Below are positions 34,501 through 45,308 of a stretch of DNA of 64,000 nucleotides, piece by piece. The DNA comes from Diabrotica undecimpunctata (Eukaryota > Arthropoda > Insecta > Coleoptera > Chrysomelidae), in NCBI RefSeq assembly GCF_040954645.1, contig NC_092804.1:146763108-146827107 (forward strand), given 5' to 3'. Position 1 is the stretch's first letter; the number at the start of each line of letters is the position of its first letter. Below the pieces are notes generated by a model. That model was not told the DNA's origin, ran no database searches, and worked only from the letters and a program-made list of their open reading frames with translations. Both the position numbers and the translations under genes were made by a program.

Positions 34501-34700
34501 TTAGGTTTAGTTTTAAATAAAATATATCTCAATGTGTTTGTTTTCTTCAATGTTGTTGAAATGTTGAATTTATTTCCTATCTTTTTTCTAATTCTTTTAT
34601 GTATGGTATTGTTATTTTCCTCTCATTATTCCTTGTGTATGCTGTAGAATCTCGATCTTCAACAGTTTTTCTGTTTCATTTTGTCGATTGTTGAAAATTC

Positions 34701-35488
34701 CTTATTTACAAACGATACAAATATATAGTGGCGGAAGAGGGGTAATTACCAGAGAAAGTTTCTGGTTCTCCAAAAGATTATTTCATATGGTTGATTTATA
34801 CAACTTTTTTAGACGAAATTTACGCAGAATCAGCAACACACTTACGTACTTATCATCACAAATCTTCTAATGGCACAACCCGATGGTGATCAACAGAATA
34901 AAACGGGTAATTTTGGCGCTACATTTGAAAACGCCGTTAGAGGATTTAGTGATTAATTTTACTCCCAGAGATCAAATTCCCTCAAACTATGGTAGAAAAT
35001 AAAACAGATGGATCGAGTACATTATTTAATCATTTCCATACAAAGTCTTTGACTCTATAACGCTGTGTTTATATTTGATACTATGTTGCAACACTCACGA
35101 TTTCCATTATTCGTTCTGTGGTTATTGGGCTACCAGACCACTAGCTTTTTATCTAGTACAAGAAGAATAACATAGTATTATCTTTCTTATCAAATGAATA
35201 TCTTTCTATCTAAATTAAAATTCTTAAAATTCAATTTTCCCTTCCACATTTCTTTCTTAATTTCAATTCTTATTAGTAGAGTAGATAGGTACTTATCGGA
35301 CATTCCAACCATTACGCCATTACTATGTTCACTCCAGAAGAGATATGAAACTAAATTGGTCACCTTCACTTTAGAAAAGCACCAAAGGCAGCAAAATTAC
35401 TCCTAAAATGATGATATAATTACCGAGAAAAGGAATTGTGGTAATATGCTTCATGCATATACATTCATGTGGTAATATATATTCAACT

Positions 35489-35490
<2 letters not shown>
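34701..35490. other. Intron 3 sequence, nothing recognised
   Basis: No family motif in any frame. Confidence 0.45.

Positions 35491-35493
<3 letters not shown>

Positions 35494-35556
<63 letters not shown>
35494..35556. repeat. (TA)n microsatellite
   Basis: About 31 TA units directly next to an LTR. Confidence 0.97.
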
Positions 35557-35559
<3 letters not shown>

Positions 35560-35562
<3 letters not shown>

Positions 35563-36554
35563 GATATTTAAAGTCTTGGTGCGCCAAGCAATAATTAGCT
35601 AATTAATTTTTTTTGATTAATTAAAATTATTTAAATGATATGATTATGACTCTATCACAATTTTTAATTCTTTTATCTCAGGGTTAAATTCGTGCTTCAA
35701 TATCTATGCTATTACATGTGAAAGGTAAGGTCCAGAGAATACCGGAATAATAAAAAACACATATGATCTAACACTATATATTGAAATAAAAATAATGAAA
35801 TAATTCACACTCAAAAGTTTTCAATAAACAAATCTCATATAAGGATTCTCAAAATTTTGTTCTCCGTACGTGAACAATCAAAATTAATGGTACAAACAAT
35901 ATTAATTGAAATCTCAAAATCCCAACTATTCTAACTCTCCTAATCAAAATATCTATATCCTTTCTAAATTAAGTATAAAATTTTGTTATCAATAAAAGAA
36001 AAAAAACTGCAGAAACAAAAATATCTCTCTCTGATGATGAGTGGTCCAAATCCTTGTTCCTTGTAGGCTATATTATCTCCTCTCAACCGCTCCCTATGTA
36101 ATCAGCAATCTTACAGCAGATTGTTGCAAGTATATCGTCCTTAATGATCTCCTTCAAAAGCACAAATCATTCAAATTATGATAGCCTTTCTCCTCTCGAT
36201 AAACTGAATCTCTCGTTGGCCCGAGTAAAAAAAATGACTCTTGGAATATCTTCTCTTTACGATAAACTGAATCTCTCGTTGGCCTGAACAGTGACTCTTG
36301 GAATATAAGTAGAGAAATATGACTTACAATATTTTGCTGCTTCAGCTTCTGTCAGATACACTAACTCCACAAAAACTCACTAACATTCAACACTACTGCT
36401 TGCTACATTTCAGGAACCGCCAGAGAACAATCACTGTTCGTCTTACAGACTTGGAAACCAACTGCTTCTCTCTTCTCTCTCCTCAATCTCGCTAAACGTT
36501 TTCCTACATACTTATCCCACCTTTTTCAATCTCCGCCAATCAAAACTCGTCACA
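35560..36554 (-). mobile_element. LTR (3' LTR or near-solo) with polypurine tract
   Basis: About 995 bp bounded by TGTGA and TCACA. On the minus strand it starts TGTGACGAGTTTTG at 36554, directly preceded by a polypurine tract AAAAAATGGGGGAAT (36570-36555), and ends ATTTAAATATCACA at 35560. It is therefore the 3' LTR of a minus-strand element whose internal part, to the right, is not recognisable. It holds two ~50-bp repeats (36197-36249 and 36260-36306). No gag or pol was seen. Family unknown. Confidence 0.6.
36197..36306. repeat. Imperfect tandem repeat inside the LTR
   Basis: Two copies of CGATAAACTGAATCTCTCG ... TGACTCTTGGAATAT, separated by about 10 bp. They lie in the presumed U3 region and could be a duplicated enhancer; that role is inference. 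Confidence 0.8.
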
Positions 36555-36570
36555 ATTCCCCCATTTTTTC

Positions 36571-37080
36571 ATTTCGATAACAAACAAATTTTTACCTATA
36601 ATTATAAATTTCCTAAAACTTATTTACAAATAATATTTTTCTATAATTCTTAAAAACTAACAAAAACCTCTTTCTATAATCCCTTCTATTGTCTTTAATC
36701 ACTGCATTAATGTATTTCAATTGTCTTTGGATTTCACTTAAAATTATGCGGGTCACTCAAGTATAACAAAGAAATAATTTATGCAAAGCTTACATTTTGT
36801 TTAGTACAGGTAATCCAAGAATTTAATAACTTTCCTTCTCCGAAATGTTTGTTGGATATTATCCTACTTATCTGAATTATTTTAATGTTTTTGAACTTTG
36901 AAATATTTTAATCAACCCAATATTTTTCTCGATTTTGCATATCATAACAATATATATATATATATATTATATTATTATATTATAGAACTAACACTTAGCT
37001 GCTGGCCTAAAAATATTCAAACTACTAAAATGATCGTAATACAAAAATTAGTTAAAGAGCCGAATAAGATCAATTATTAA
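36571..37080. other. AT-rich intron sequence
   Basis: Possibly the remains of the 3' internal region of the LTR element. No coding sequence recognised. Confidence 0.4.
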
Positions 37081-37240
37081 ATACCAATAATCCTTTTGTC
37101 CAACATAGCCAAACTATTTCAAAATTTACTGTAATGGATCAATTTTGATTTTAATACATAAGACTGATTCCACAATAACAATTTGATTTTCGAGAAAAAC
37201 ATGCAACTCACCAACGCATAGAAGTGGTGAAATAAACAAC
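37081..37240 (+). mobile_element. Jockey-type LINE RT fragment
   Basis: Frame pieces PIILLSNIAKLFQNLL and QFDFREKHATHQ match RT blocks 'YRPISLLS..AKLFE' and 'QFGFREKHATHQQ'. About 50 codons. Confidence 0.6.
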
Positions 37241-37284
37241 GTTGGAAATAATGTCAATTGCATCTTTAACCCTATTTCAAGTAA

Positions 37285-37480
37285 CTAGTGTCGAGTGTCG
37301 ATGCACACTATCCTAGAAGGATTGACGGCTTTACGTGCACTCCGAAGCACCGTGAACGGCTTATATCATTTTTAGAAATAAAAATGCCGTTATTGGCAAC
37401 GAGATTTAAACTCGTGCGCTCTAGCTTAGAATGCCAGTATCTTGCCGCTAAGCTGCGGCCATCAGTCCTCAGGCGAAGCC
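37285..37480 (-). repeat. tRNA-derived SINE candidate
   Basis: On the minus strand from about 37465, GCAGCTTAGCGGCAAGATAC resembles an A box and GAGTTTAAATCTC resembles a B box (GGTTCGAATCC-like), correctly spaced for a tRNA head. A ~100-bp body follows toward 37285. Copy number is not known. Confidence 0.5.
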
Positions 37481-37496
37481 ACGTTGCTCCAGATTA

Positions 37497-37700
37497 GGTG
37501 ACATATTTTATGAAAAATATCAGTGCCTGCGTCTCCTATTGACACAAGCATTTCCGTGACTATATGGTCTACTCCAAGTGTTTTATGAGTTTTCAGCTTT
37601 CTTAGTGCATCAACCACTCCTTAATATTAATATCGGTAGTTCTATTTCTGCACATTCAGTTACCAGAGGGCCATCTTCCTGTCACATCGCTAAGCATCTT
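37497..37700 (-). mobile_element. LINE RT N-terminal fragment
   Basis: Minus strand GVVDALRKLKTHKTLGVDHI then VTEMLVSIGDAGTDIFHKIC is the first RT block ('AIKKLKNGKAPGVDGI..EML..G'). Confidence 0.6.
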
Positions 37701-38020
37701 AAAGAAAAGTTACGAGTAACTAGTTATTGTTTAAATGTCTCCTGTTTCGTTTTTATGTACATGCTGTTCGACTGCGTTGCATAGATAGTTTAGATAATCA
37801 TTTTGCTCGTCCCTACACTGCTGCTTTATTTTTTTACTGAGCTTTGACTGTTCTGAGCGTGCTTTAGATAATTAGAGCCTTTGGGATTTAAGATTTCTTC
37901 GGATTTTAATTTTTTTTTCGTGTTTTTACTTTTAATTTTAATCTTAAGAAAACTAGAATAAGTTTGAAATGTAAATTTTTGGTTTAACCAAATGGTTCTA
38001 ATACATTTGTTTTCTTTCAG

Positions 38021-38156
38021 TGCTCAGCCATTGCAACCAATTATTGCCACAGATGACGAACAGACAAGCGTCATAACTTCTACCTCACAGCAAGCAAGGT
38101 TTCGAGTAGATACAGAAGAGGACGATGGTAGTAACAACCAACCTGCCAATGCTTAG
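38021..38156 (+). CDS. GATA transcription factor, last exon with stop
   Basis: Acceptor TTTCTTTCAG ends at 38020. The first T completes the Asn codon from the previous exon. Encodes AQPLQPIIATDDEQTSVITS, STSQQARFRVDTEEDDGSNN and QPANA, then TAG at 38154-38156. It is an acidic, Ser/Thr/Gln-rich tail typical of transcription factor C-termini. The total from the C-finger exon is 501 nt, 166 residues plus stop, with all three joints in frame. No near polyadenylation AATAAA is obvious within about 300 nt; ATAAATAAATC near 39112 is one candidate. Confidence 0.87.
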
Positions 38157-38560
38157 AATCAATTTTAATAATGTAGTGTTTAAATTTTAGATGGATACTA
38201 TTTTCTAAATATTAAGTAATTACCCGATTTTCGATGTGTGCCATTTCGAGAAACCAATTCTTCTCTAATATTAGAATATAAAATTTTAGCTAATTTTTAA
38301 TGGAAAAGCGGACGTTTTGTGTTATAATACTCTGTTAAAAATAACAGAAAATTTGTAGGTGTTATTAAAATTGTGAAAATTGTAGCACTAGTGCGAATTT
38401 CAATGATTATGTAAGAATTTTATGAACGATTTGTTTTTGGTATATTTATTTAATTTTTTCATAATTACTCTTTATATAAGTTACACATCACATTAGATCT
38501 TATGCTTTTGTTTTATCTGTTAAATTGATAACTTCTTTAGATTGAAACTTGTTTGTAATT
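38157..38560 (+). other. Probable 3' UTR of the GATA gene
   Basis: AT-rich sequence after the stop, before a mariner fragment begins. The end of the transcript was not located. Confidence 0.5.
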
Positions 38561-38569
38561 TACTGAACA

Positions 38570-38835
38570 ATTGCCTTCTTGCTGTTTAATCTTCCATCTT
38601 TGCCATAAACTTTGCTGTAACCCAGTTTATGTCATATGCTATGGACAGATTCTATACTCATGCCAATATTTTCTGAAATTGCTCTAAATGAAATTCGACG
38701 ATTCTCTCTAATAAAGCTTTCTACACATGCCACATTCCTGAATGTTGATGAAGTACTCAATGTAACTGGTTGCGGCTTATCATTCGTCTTTTCTCTTCCA
38801 CTCTTAAATTTTCGAAACAATTCAAATCAATGACC
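38570..38835 (-). pseudogene. mariner transposase N-terminal fragment
   Basis: The minus-strand frame 38820-38632 reads FRKFKSGREKTNDKPQPVTL, then VACVESFIRENRRISFRAIS and ENIGMSIESVHSI. This is the helix-turn-helix region of mariner transposases ('FKRFKEGRE...DPRSGRPST...IRENRRLTIREIAEELNIS'). The GRPST hook is eroded. The catalytic domain is missing. Confidence 0.75.
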
Positions 38836-38859
38836 GCACGCTGGGTTAATACAATTAAT

Positions 38860-39010
38860 TCTAAAACTAAGATTAACATTATTACAAAAAATAATAATAA
38901 ACTTACCAGGACTCCGGATTGAACTGCGTCGATTTTAACTGTGTCGAGTCTTAACAGGGCTTCCGTCGTGTTAGTCTCCTGAGCCTCCAGACACCACACT
39001 GTTCACTGTG
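38860..39010 (-). repeat. Dispersed repeat (copy 2 of the 4.34-4.50 kb repeat)
   Basis: Shares with copy 1 the AT-rich start (TCTAAAACTAAGATTAACAT versus AGAGCTAAGATTAATACTAT), a TTACCAG/TCACCAA block and the end CCAGACAC. The hairpin stem of copy 1 is decayed here. Confidence 0.55.
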
Positions 39011-40570
39011 CACTGAGTAGTGCACTTTTTTCTCAAGATTTCTTATTATTGGTTGTAATTCTTCTCTATTTATTAGTAATGCAAACATAAGAAATTTGTG
39101 CTTTCAATTATAAATAAATCATGTTCTTTTATTATTGCTTTCCCTTAAAATTTCCTTCATAACAAAACTGAACAGAATGTATGTCTTTCGTTGGTTATAA
39201 ATTGTGATATTTCATTATTTTTTTACCTCATTTTTTTGTATTTTCTTAAGTTAACTCTTTTTCTCTCAGACTTTTCCCACTTAATTTTAATATAGGCGAC
39301 TATCTTCGTAAATGTGTGCTAGATAATACATTTAGTTTTTTAATTATGATTAGTTATCGGTCAAATCGTGTATTTTAAATAACCAACATAAAAAAGATTT
39401 ATTTAAATAAATTTACCAAAAAATCGTAAAATTTAAAGGATCGTAATATTTAAATATTTAAAATAATAAAGTACGAATGAGTACTAGTGCCTTCATAAAC
39501 AAACATAGGTTTGTTTCTCTAGCTCTTGGGAACCGTTTGATGTGCATTAAAACAATCGCGTTTGTGAAGATCAAATCCGAATCTAAATTGGTTATTTCAA
39601 TTTTTTGCAGTGTAGCAAACTGTTTACAGTTCAAGAGAAATAAAGGGAATAAATTACCCAAATACTTTCACAATTAGTAAAAACTATTATTTCTTGTTCA
39701 CAAATATAAATATTGTCTTAAATTTTTGTCTATAGTAAAATGCTGAGGCGAGCGTCACGGAAGTAACGCCACGACACAGTGTCACGGAAGTAGCGCCACG
39801 AAATAGCGGTCTTCACATCGATTCACTATTCTCCATCTATTCGATTCTAGTCATCATTATATTTATTCTAAGCAGGTTTAAATTAATAACTATGGAAATA
39901 ACTATGGAAAATAACAAAATACAGAGATTAAACGAAAAGTAAATAATTAAAAGAATATCTGTCAATAAAAGATGTAGTAAAACAAAGAAAAAAAGATCGA
40001 TACTATAATTTAATTTTTATCGATTCTCGAATGATTTCTTCTCAAACTTTAACAGTCATCATAAATGTCATCTAGTTAATAACAATATTGAATCATCTGT
40101 TCAAATTTTTATTCCATACATTTCTCGTTTGAAAACAAGTTCATATAACTACAATGTCTGGTTTTTAAAACTATCAGTTTGACTGCTGTATTTAAGTGAG
40201 GCAAAAGAGTTATTAGTTAAACATTTTAAGTTATATTTTGGAATAGATTTCTAGATGAGCACATATTAAATATGGCTTTTTACGAAATTATATTTTACCA
40301 TCATAAAAAAACATGTATAAAATATGAATCAAATATGCCGAAATATATAAAAATGGTGAAAAATGGTTTTTAACCCAACATGTGAAAATTATTGTATACA
40401 TAATATAAAAAAAATTGGCAAAAAGTAATGAAATATAAAAAGTATATGTATATATGAAAAAGATTTACTGCAAACAATGAATATATTGGAATATATAAAA
40501 ATAGTATTAATTAAAGATTGTTATTTGCTACCAAACTAAAAATTCAGAGCTCAATTCTTCGAAGAAGACA
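39011..40570. other. No gene recognised
   Basis: AT-rich sequence. Two 21-22-bp near-identical blocks GTCACGGAAGTA(A/G)CGCCACGA lie at 39755-39802. Confidence 0.5.
39755..39802. repeat. Two short direct repeats
   Basis: GTCACGGAAGTAACGCCACGA and GTCACGGAAGTAGCGCCACGA, separated by 5 bp. Confidence 0.85.
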
Positions 40571-40576
40571 AGTAAC

Positions 40577-41500
40577 GTTGGGCGCCAATGTGTAGCGATA
40601 AGACTACCAAAGAGAATTGAAATACTATTATAAAAATAATACCTCAATCAACCATGGGAGCTTATCGTCTATGCTTCACCTAGCTCAGTATCTTAAGTGT
40701 AAATTCGTCTTGTCTTTAACTAGGAATTAAGCCATGAACCCCTAGCTGATAGCAAATAAAACAATTTATTAAAAAAAATATTTAAATACCAAAAGATAAC
40801 CCTGAAAATGCTTTACAGTAAATAAAATTTGGCGATATTTATGGTATCATGGCATCGATGGGCTGCTTGCTACCAATTATCTGTGGCCTTCAAATTAGGT
40901 AATTAGGTCTTCCAGAGCATGTTACTCCATATTACATTTGTGTGGCCTCCCAATTAGATGGTTTCAGAAATATCCCATAAAATCTTCAATACAGCTAATA
41001 AACCTTGAATACGGCCAATAGCCTAAAATATAAGTAACAGTTTGTATTAGAGACACATTATCAAAAGGGGTTTAACTTCCTTGCCATTTTACAAAATTAC
41101 ATTGAAACAAATTGCAGATGGCAAGGATAAAATGAAATATAACTATTATTACTTAGTTAAAGTCTGTTAAGATTCCAACATACGTATAACTGGAAACATG
41201 GTTTCGAAAGAAGTGAGGTTACCAAGGTTAAAAATGCTGTCAGAATTATAGAATATAGATTACAATGAAAGTACTCACCCCAAGAGAATTCTGCAGACCA
41301 AGCTTAATATAATTCTTACCTTCTCTTATAAATTTTAAGTATACCTAGACAAGAAACATATCCCACTATGTCAGAAAGACTGATTGACAGAAAGTAAGTG
41401 GGAGACTGAAATGAAGTTAGCACAGATGTCATAGGATGTATGTCTATGATGGAATTAGATGTCAAAATAGAACAGAGTATTTAGTCTCCCGGACAGAGAG
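40577..41500 (-). mobile_element. Possible LTR with primer-binding site
   Basis: Minus strand: sequence ending CGCTACACA is followed by TGGCGCCCAACG (40588-40577), the same PBS-like motif as in the array at 49.6-52.4 kb. The start of the LTR is not located and no coding domain is seen, so the right limit is a guess. Confidence 0.3.
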
Positions 41501-42690
41501 AAAGAATAGAACTATTTATTCTACCGGAAAGAAAGATAAAGAGGGCGCCAACTACTTTTTGAAGAAAAAATAGTAATAACGAAACTGGAGGTAAAGGAAT
41601 TAATAAATTAATAAAGAAATTAAAATAAAATAATTATTTAAATATAAATTAATAAAGATGTGACGTTTATAACATTACAAATAGTAAACAGTTAGATGAG
41701 TCCATTTACATGACGATGGGAGTCCGTTATACACCATGCAAACTTTTTTAATCTTATTAAAATTTTAATCTATAAAAATAATAAAATTACTTTATTCAAT
41801 TTTAAAAATATTATTAATTTTTAAAAATACATAAAACATAGTATGAAACCTTTTCTTTTTTGAGGTTAGCTTTACGTTACCACATTATGTTTTTTCCATG
41901 TCATATTTTTTTACATTCCATAATAATGCTGACATCTAGTACCTATATATTGCTGTAGAAACAAATCTTATGATTTTAAGTACTTTGTTATATATTTTTC
42001 AAATAAAATTTAAATTGGTTTAAAAGTTACCATAGATAAATCTGTAAATATTTAAAACGTTTAAAATAATTTTAATACTTATATATTACATATTTTATAA
42101 CTTTTTATAATGAAATTATTTTTAAAGCGAAAAAGAAAATATTTCGTTTTTAGGTTTTTGGTAAACATTAGCTGTAAGTTGTGAAGTTGGGAAATTATTG
42201 TTTTAAAGTGTGAATATGGGCTTGGTATTCTTTTTCAACTTGTTTTTAATATTTTTTTTTAATATTTTTCAAAGTTTTTCAGTGTCTAAGATCTTATTTG
42301 GAATGTATCCTGGTTACTTCATTTTCTTCTAATACTGCCAATCCATTAGGGAGATTGGCCATCGACAATTTTCACCTTGTGTACATTTCTACAGAACAAT
42401 CAATGGTGATTAGCTAGAAGTATTTTCTTCAATTTTTCAGACAAGAAATATACCTTATACCTTGGACTTTAGTTTCCATAAATATACCTGTTTGTTGCTT
42501 GTAGTATGACCCGTCGTTTGATTTTTTTAAAGAAACGTTTTCTCCTTTCTTGATTTACTCTTCTTGTATTTCTTAAATAAAGGGCACAGAGTGACGTTTT
42601 GTTGCGTTGTCTTGCAGACTTACCTTTCTACTAACAACTCCACCAACGCCTGATGTTTAAGTGGTTCGTTTCGAGCATCAACTTACCTCC
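41501..42690. other. No gene recognised
   Basis: AT-rich; frames short. No motif noted. Confidence 0.45.
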
Positions 42691-42699
42691 CGCCTCATG

Positions 42700-43405
42700 C
42701 GATTCGAAGCCTTTTCTTGAAGAGTTTTCCGCAAGAGCTGTCAGAAAAGCTACTACAGGGATAGCTGGTATGTGGTGTTTAATCGTTCATAGTGACCTCG
42801 CCTTTTGATTGCAGAATTTTTGAATTAGAATTTGCAGATCCAAGCGTTGAATCGTTCACATAGACAGGGAACATGGACACGGAGCGTGAGCTGGGATTAG
42901 GCCGTTGGTGTCGTGAGGCAATTTCGTTTTATCCGTCTGAATACTTGTCGGTGCGATAATATATGTGACGCACTTACTCGAGTGGGTAATGGTGCGAAGC
43001 TACCATTTGTGAGATTATATTTGAACGCATCTAAGGCCGTATTTTTTCTAGTCAAAGATGTCAAATTTATCTCTTGGAATTTCGAGAGTCGAAGGATTCA
43101 AAACAATTTGAATTTACTAGGCAATCGTAGTTCGCTACGATTGCCCACGAGCCCTTATTTTCGTTGAGATTATCGATTTATGCTAGGGTAGGATCGACCT
43201 TTGCCGTCAAACCAGATCTTTAATCGAACAAACATGGGTATGCTAATCTTTTTGATGTTGGAACTCGGAATTGTCTGGGGATTACTTAGTAGGGTGTTGT
43301 ACCTGGTAGAGCAGTCTCCACGTCGCGATCTATTCAGACTTAGCTCTAAGCTTGAGAATCCGTCGTGTGCGCTACATGAGATGTCTGGTATGTAGCTGTA
43401 TCTTT
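42700..43405 (+). pseudogene. Degenerate 3' end of 28S rRNA
   Basis: Several landmarks of the 3' domain of 28S rRNA occur in the correct order. GTCAGAAAAGCTACTACAGG (42739) is followed by GATAGCTGG, then AATCGTTCATAGTGACCTCG, CCAAGCGTTGAATCGTTCAC and GGGAACATG...GAGCTGGGATTAGGCCG. Further on come GGGTAATGGTGCGAAGCTAC, then TTGAACGCATCTAAGGCC near 43021 and the terminal GTTGTACCTGGTAGAGCAG near 43296, AAGCTTGAGAATCCGTC near 43350. Each differs from functional 28S by several substitutions and small indels, so this is an old pseudogene and not an active rDNA unit. Confidence 0.8.
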
Positions 43406-43439
43406 TTCTGTTTAGAGATAGTTTTTGAGCATGAGTTTA

Positions 43440-43870
43440 GTGCGAATACTATTTTTTCCCTTTTATGATTCGTTCTTTGATTTCTGTTGCTGTGCATCCA
43501 TTTCCCCCCTTAAACGTAAGGAAATTACATTTCCATCTTCTAAGTTTAGTTAATCGTTTTCCACTCCTTATGTACAGATGGATTTTTTTTGTTGAGTTAA
43601 CATTTAGTTCCCATCGCACGTATTCCTGTGTCATGACTATTTGATCGTCCTTGAAATGAAGCGTATATAGAGTTGATTCATCTTCTTCAGTGCCTCACTC
43701 TCACAGGTAAATTTTGTAGAACGTTGGAGATAGATTACAGCCTTGCCTTAGTCCGTTATTAACCCTAAAATTCTCAGAGGACTCGTTGTTAATCTTTATT
43801 TTTGACCGAAAATCGTTATAGAAGTTTTATGAACCAAATTTAAGCATCATAAGCAATTAAATTCCTTAGA
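43440..43870 (-). mobile_element. LINE RT fragment
   Basis: Minus strand from about 43870: ENFRVNNGLRQGCNLSPTFY (RT block 'VNRGVRQGCSLSPLLF'), then DQIVMTQEYVRWELNVNSTK just after a lost FADD box. Two frames, both 5' and 3' truncated. Confidence 0.65.
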
Positions 43871-44528
43871 GCCTTTTATTTTACACCATATTTTATACAA
43901 CTTTGATTTGTTTGCTTTTCTCCACTTTCCCCCACTGTTTCTTAAAACCATTAAAGGTAATTTTAATTCCTTGATTATTTAAATATTATTTGAACATTTC
44001 TGAAGTTTATAGTGGAAATATAGATGGAGTCTCCAGAATATCCTAGATAACATATTCTTCTCAGGGATTTAATTTATTGGTTCATCATTTTCTGTGCTAT
44101 GCAGGGTCCGGACTTTTTTTGTTTTATTCCTCTATATTGATATATTCTCAATATCTTTATACTTTTTTCCTTATTTCCTATATCTCCCCTTGTTCGTTTT
44201 TAACCACAGTACCGTACATCATAGCTGGTGTTACGGCGTAATCTATTTCTCTATTTTTTTTCCAGATTTTACTTTTCACATTAGTAGTTACAATTTTGTT
44301 TATAGTAACTCCATCTTCCGTGTACACTTTGGCTGCATTACGGCCGATTTATAATAGACGGCTTTCGAAAAACAACAAACACGTGTAGAATAATGGTGGA
44401 GCTCGGATTGAAGGGAAATTCAATCGTCCACTTTAATTTCAACGTCTTTTCTCTGCGCAAAGTATCCAAACCAATGGTGTTTCTCAAGTGTGAACTGTAG
44501 ATGTATTGTCGAAATAAAATGTTATTCC
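43871..44528. other. No gene recognised
   Basis: AT-rich; nothing noted. Confidence 0.45.
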
Positions 44529-44530
44529 TA

Positions 44531-44612
44531 ACGTGGTCCAAGAGCTTCCAGTGTGGTCCAAGAGCTTCCAGTGTAGTCTAAGAGCTTCCAGTGTAGTCCA
44601 AGGGCTTCCAAC
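44531..44612. repeat. Minisatellite, four ~21-bp units
   Basis: Four tandem copies of about GTGTGGTCCAAGAGCTTCCA with a few substitutions (GTCTAAGAG, GTCCAAGGG). Confidence 0.95.
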
Positions 44613-45308
44613 TTCTTGAATTTGCAGTTAACCTAATTCGCCATCAAAGGGAAGTCTTCTGGAATATGCATTTTTCAATATAATGCAATCATTTGTTAGC
44701 ATATCATTTATTTTCTAGTTTAATTAAAATGTTGTTTATAAGATGGATTTCTTAAATTATTATTTTTTCTAAGGGAGCAAGAATCACGTAACGTAAGGTA
44801 AAGCGCCTTCTATAATTAAAAAAGTGAAAATCATTTTTGTCTTGGACATTTGCTCGTCTCTTAGATGTGTGGTTTTATTATTAATCTTTTTAGGCAATTT
44901 TAATTTTAGAGGAAGCCTAAGAAATCAAAATAATGTCTTTGTCTTTCTTAATATAATACAACATTTCTGGATATTAGCCAAATATACACACTATATAAAC
45001 TTTTGATCTGTGATATTGGATTTGTCAGGAGTGTGTTGCTTTTCACTTTAGCTTATGTAAAAACTTTTTATTTATTTTTGCTTTTGTAATCATTAACGTA
45101 AAATTAATTATAATTCGTTTGTTAAAAATAAATAAAAACTTAAAATAGTAGTTTTATTTTCCCATTTCTTTATTTCTTTATTCGCCACAGAATAACTTAC
45201 TTAATATGTATTATAAACTTTAACCATCGGCAAATAAATTTTCAATCAATCTGCTTTCTTTCTCTATCCGTTTAAATGTTAACTAGAAATACTTTCTACG
45301 CCTTACAC
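44613..45308. other. No gene recognised
   Basis: AT-rich. If the LTR to the right is real, this would be the remains of its internal region. Confidence 0.4.

Larger units (their letters stand above)
33622..34700 (-). mobile_element. Penelope-like element (PLE) 3' part
   Basis: Minus strand from about 34660: RT C-terminus TIPYIKELEK, then NTLRYILFKTKP, then the GIY-YIG region, then about 500 bp of 3' sequence ending in a hammerhead-like hairpin at 33664-33622. This order (RT, GIY-YIG, ribozyme-bearing terminal repeat) is the layout of Penelope-like elements. The RT core is missing. There are at least two frameshifts and one stop. It sits antisense in GATA intron 3. Confidence 0.85.

Noticed and set aside
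41541..41556. Another PBS-like GAGGGCGCCAACT
   Set aside because: No TG...CA boundary next to it and no LTR evidence.
42913..43395. Two + frames of 84 and 64 codons
   Set aside because: They fall in the 28S rRNA pseudogene and are not protein-coding.
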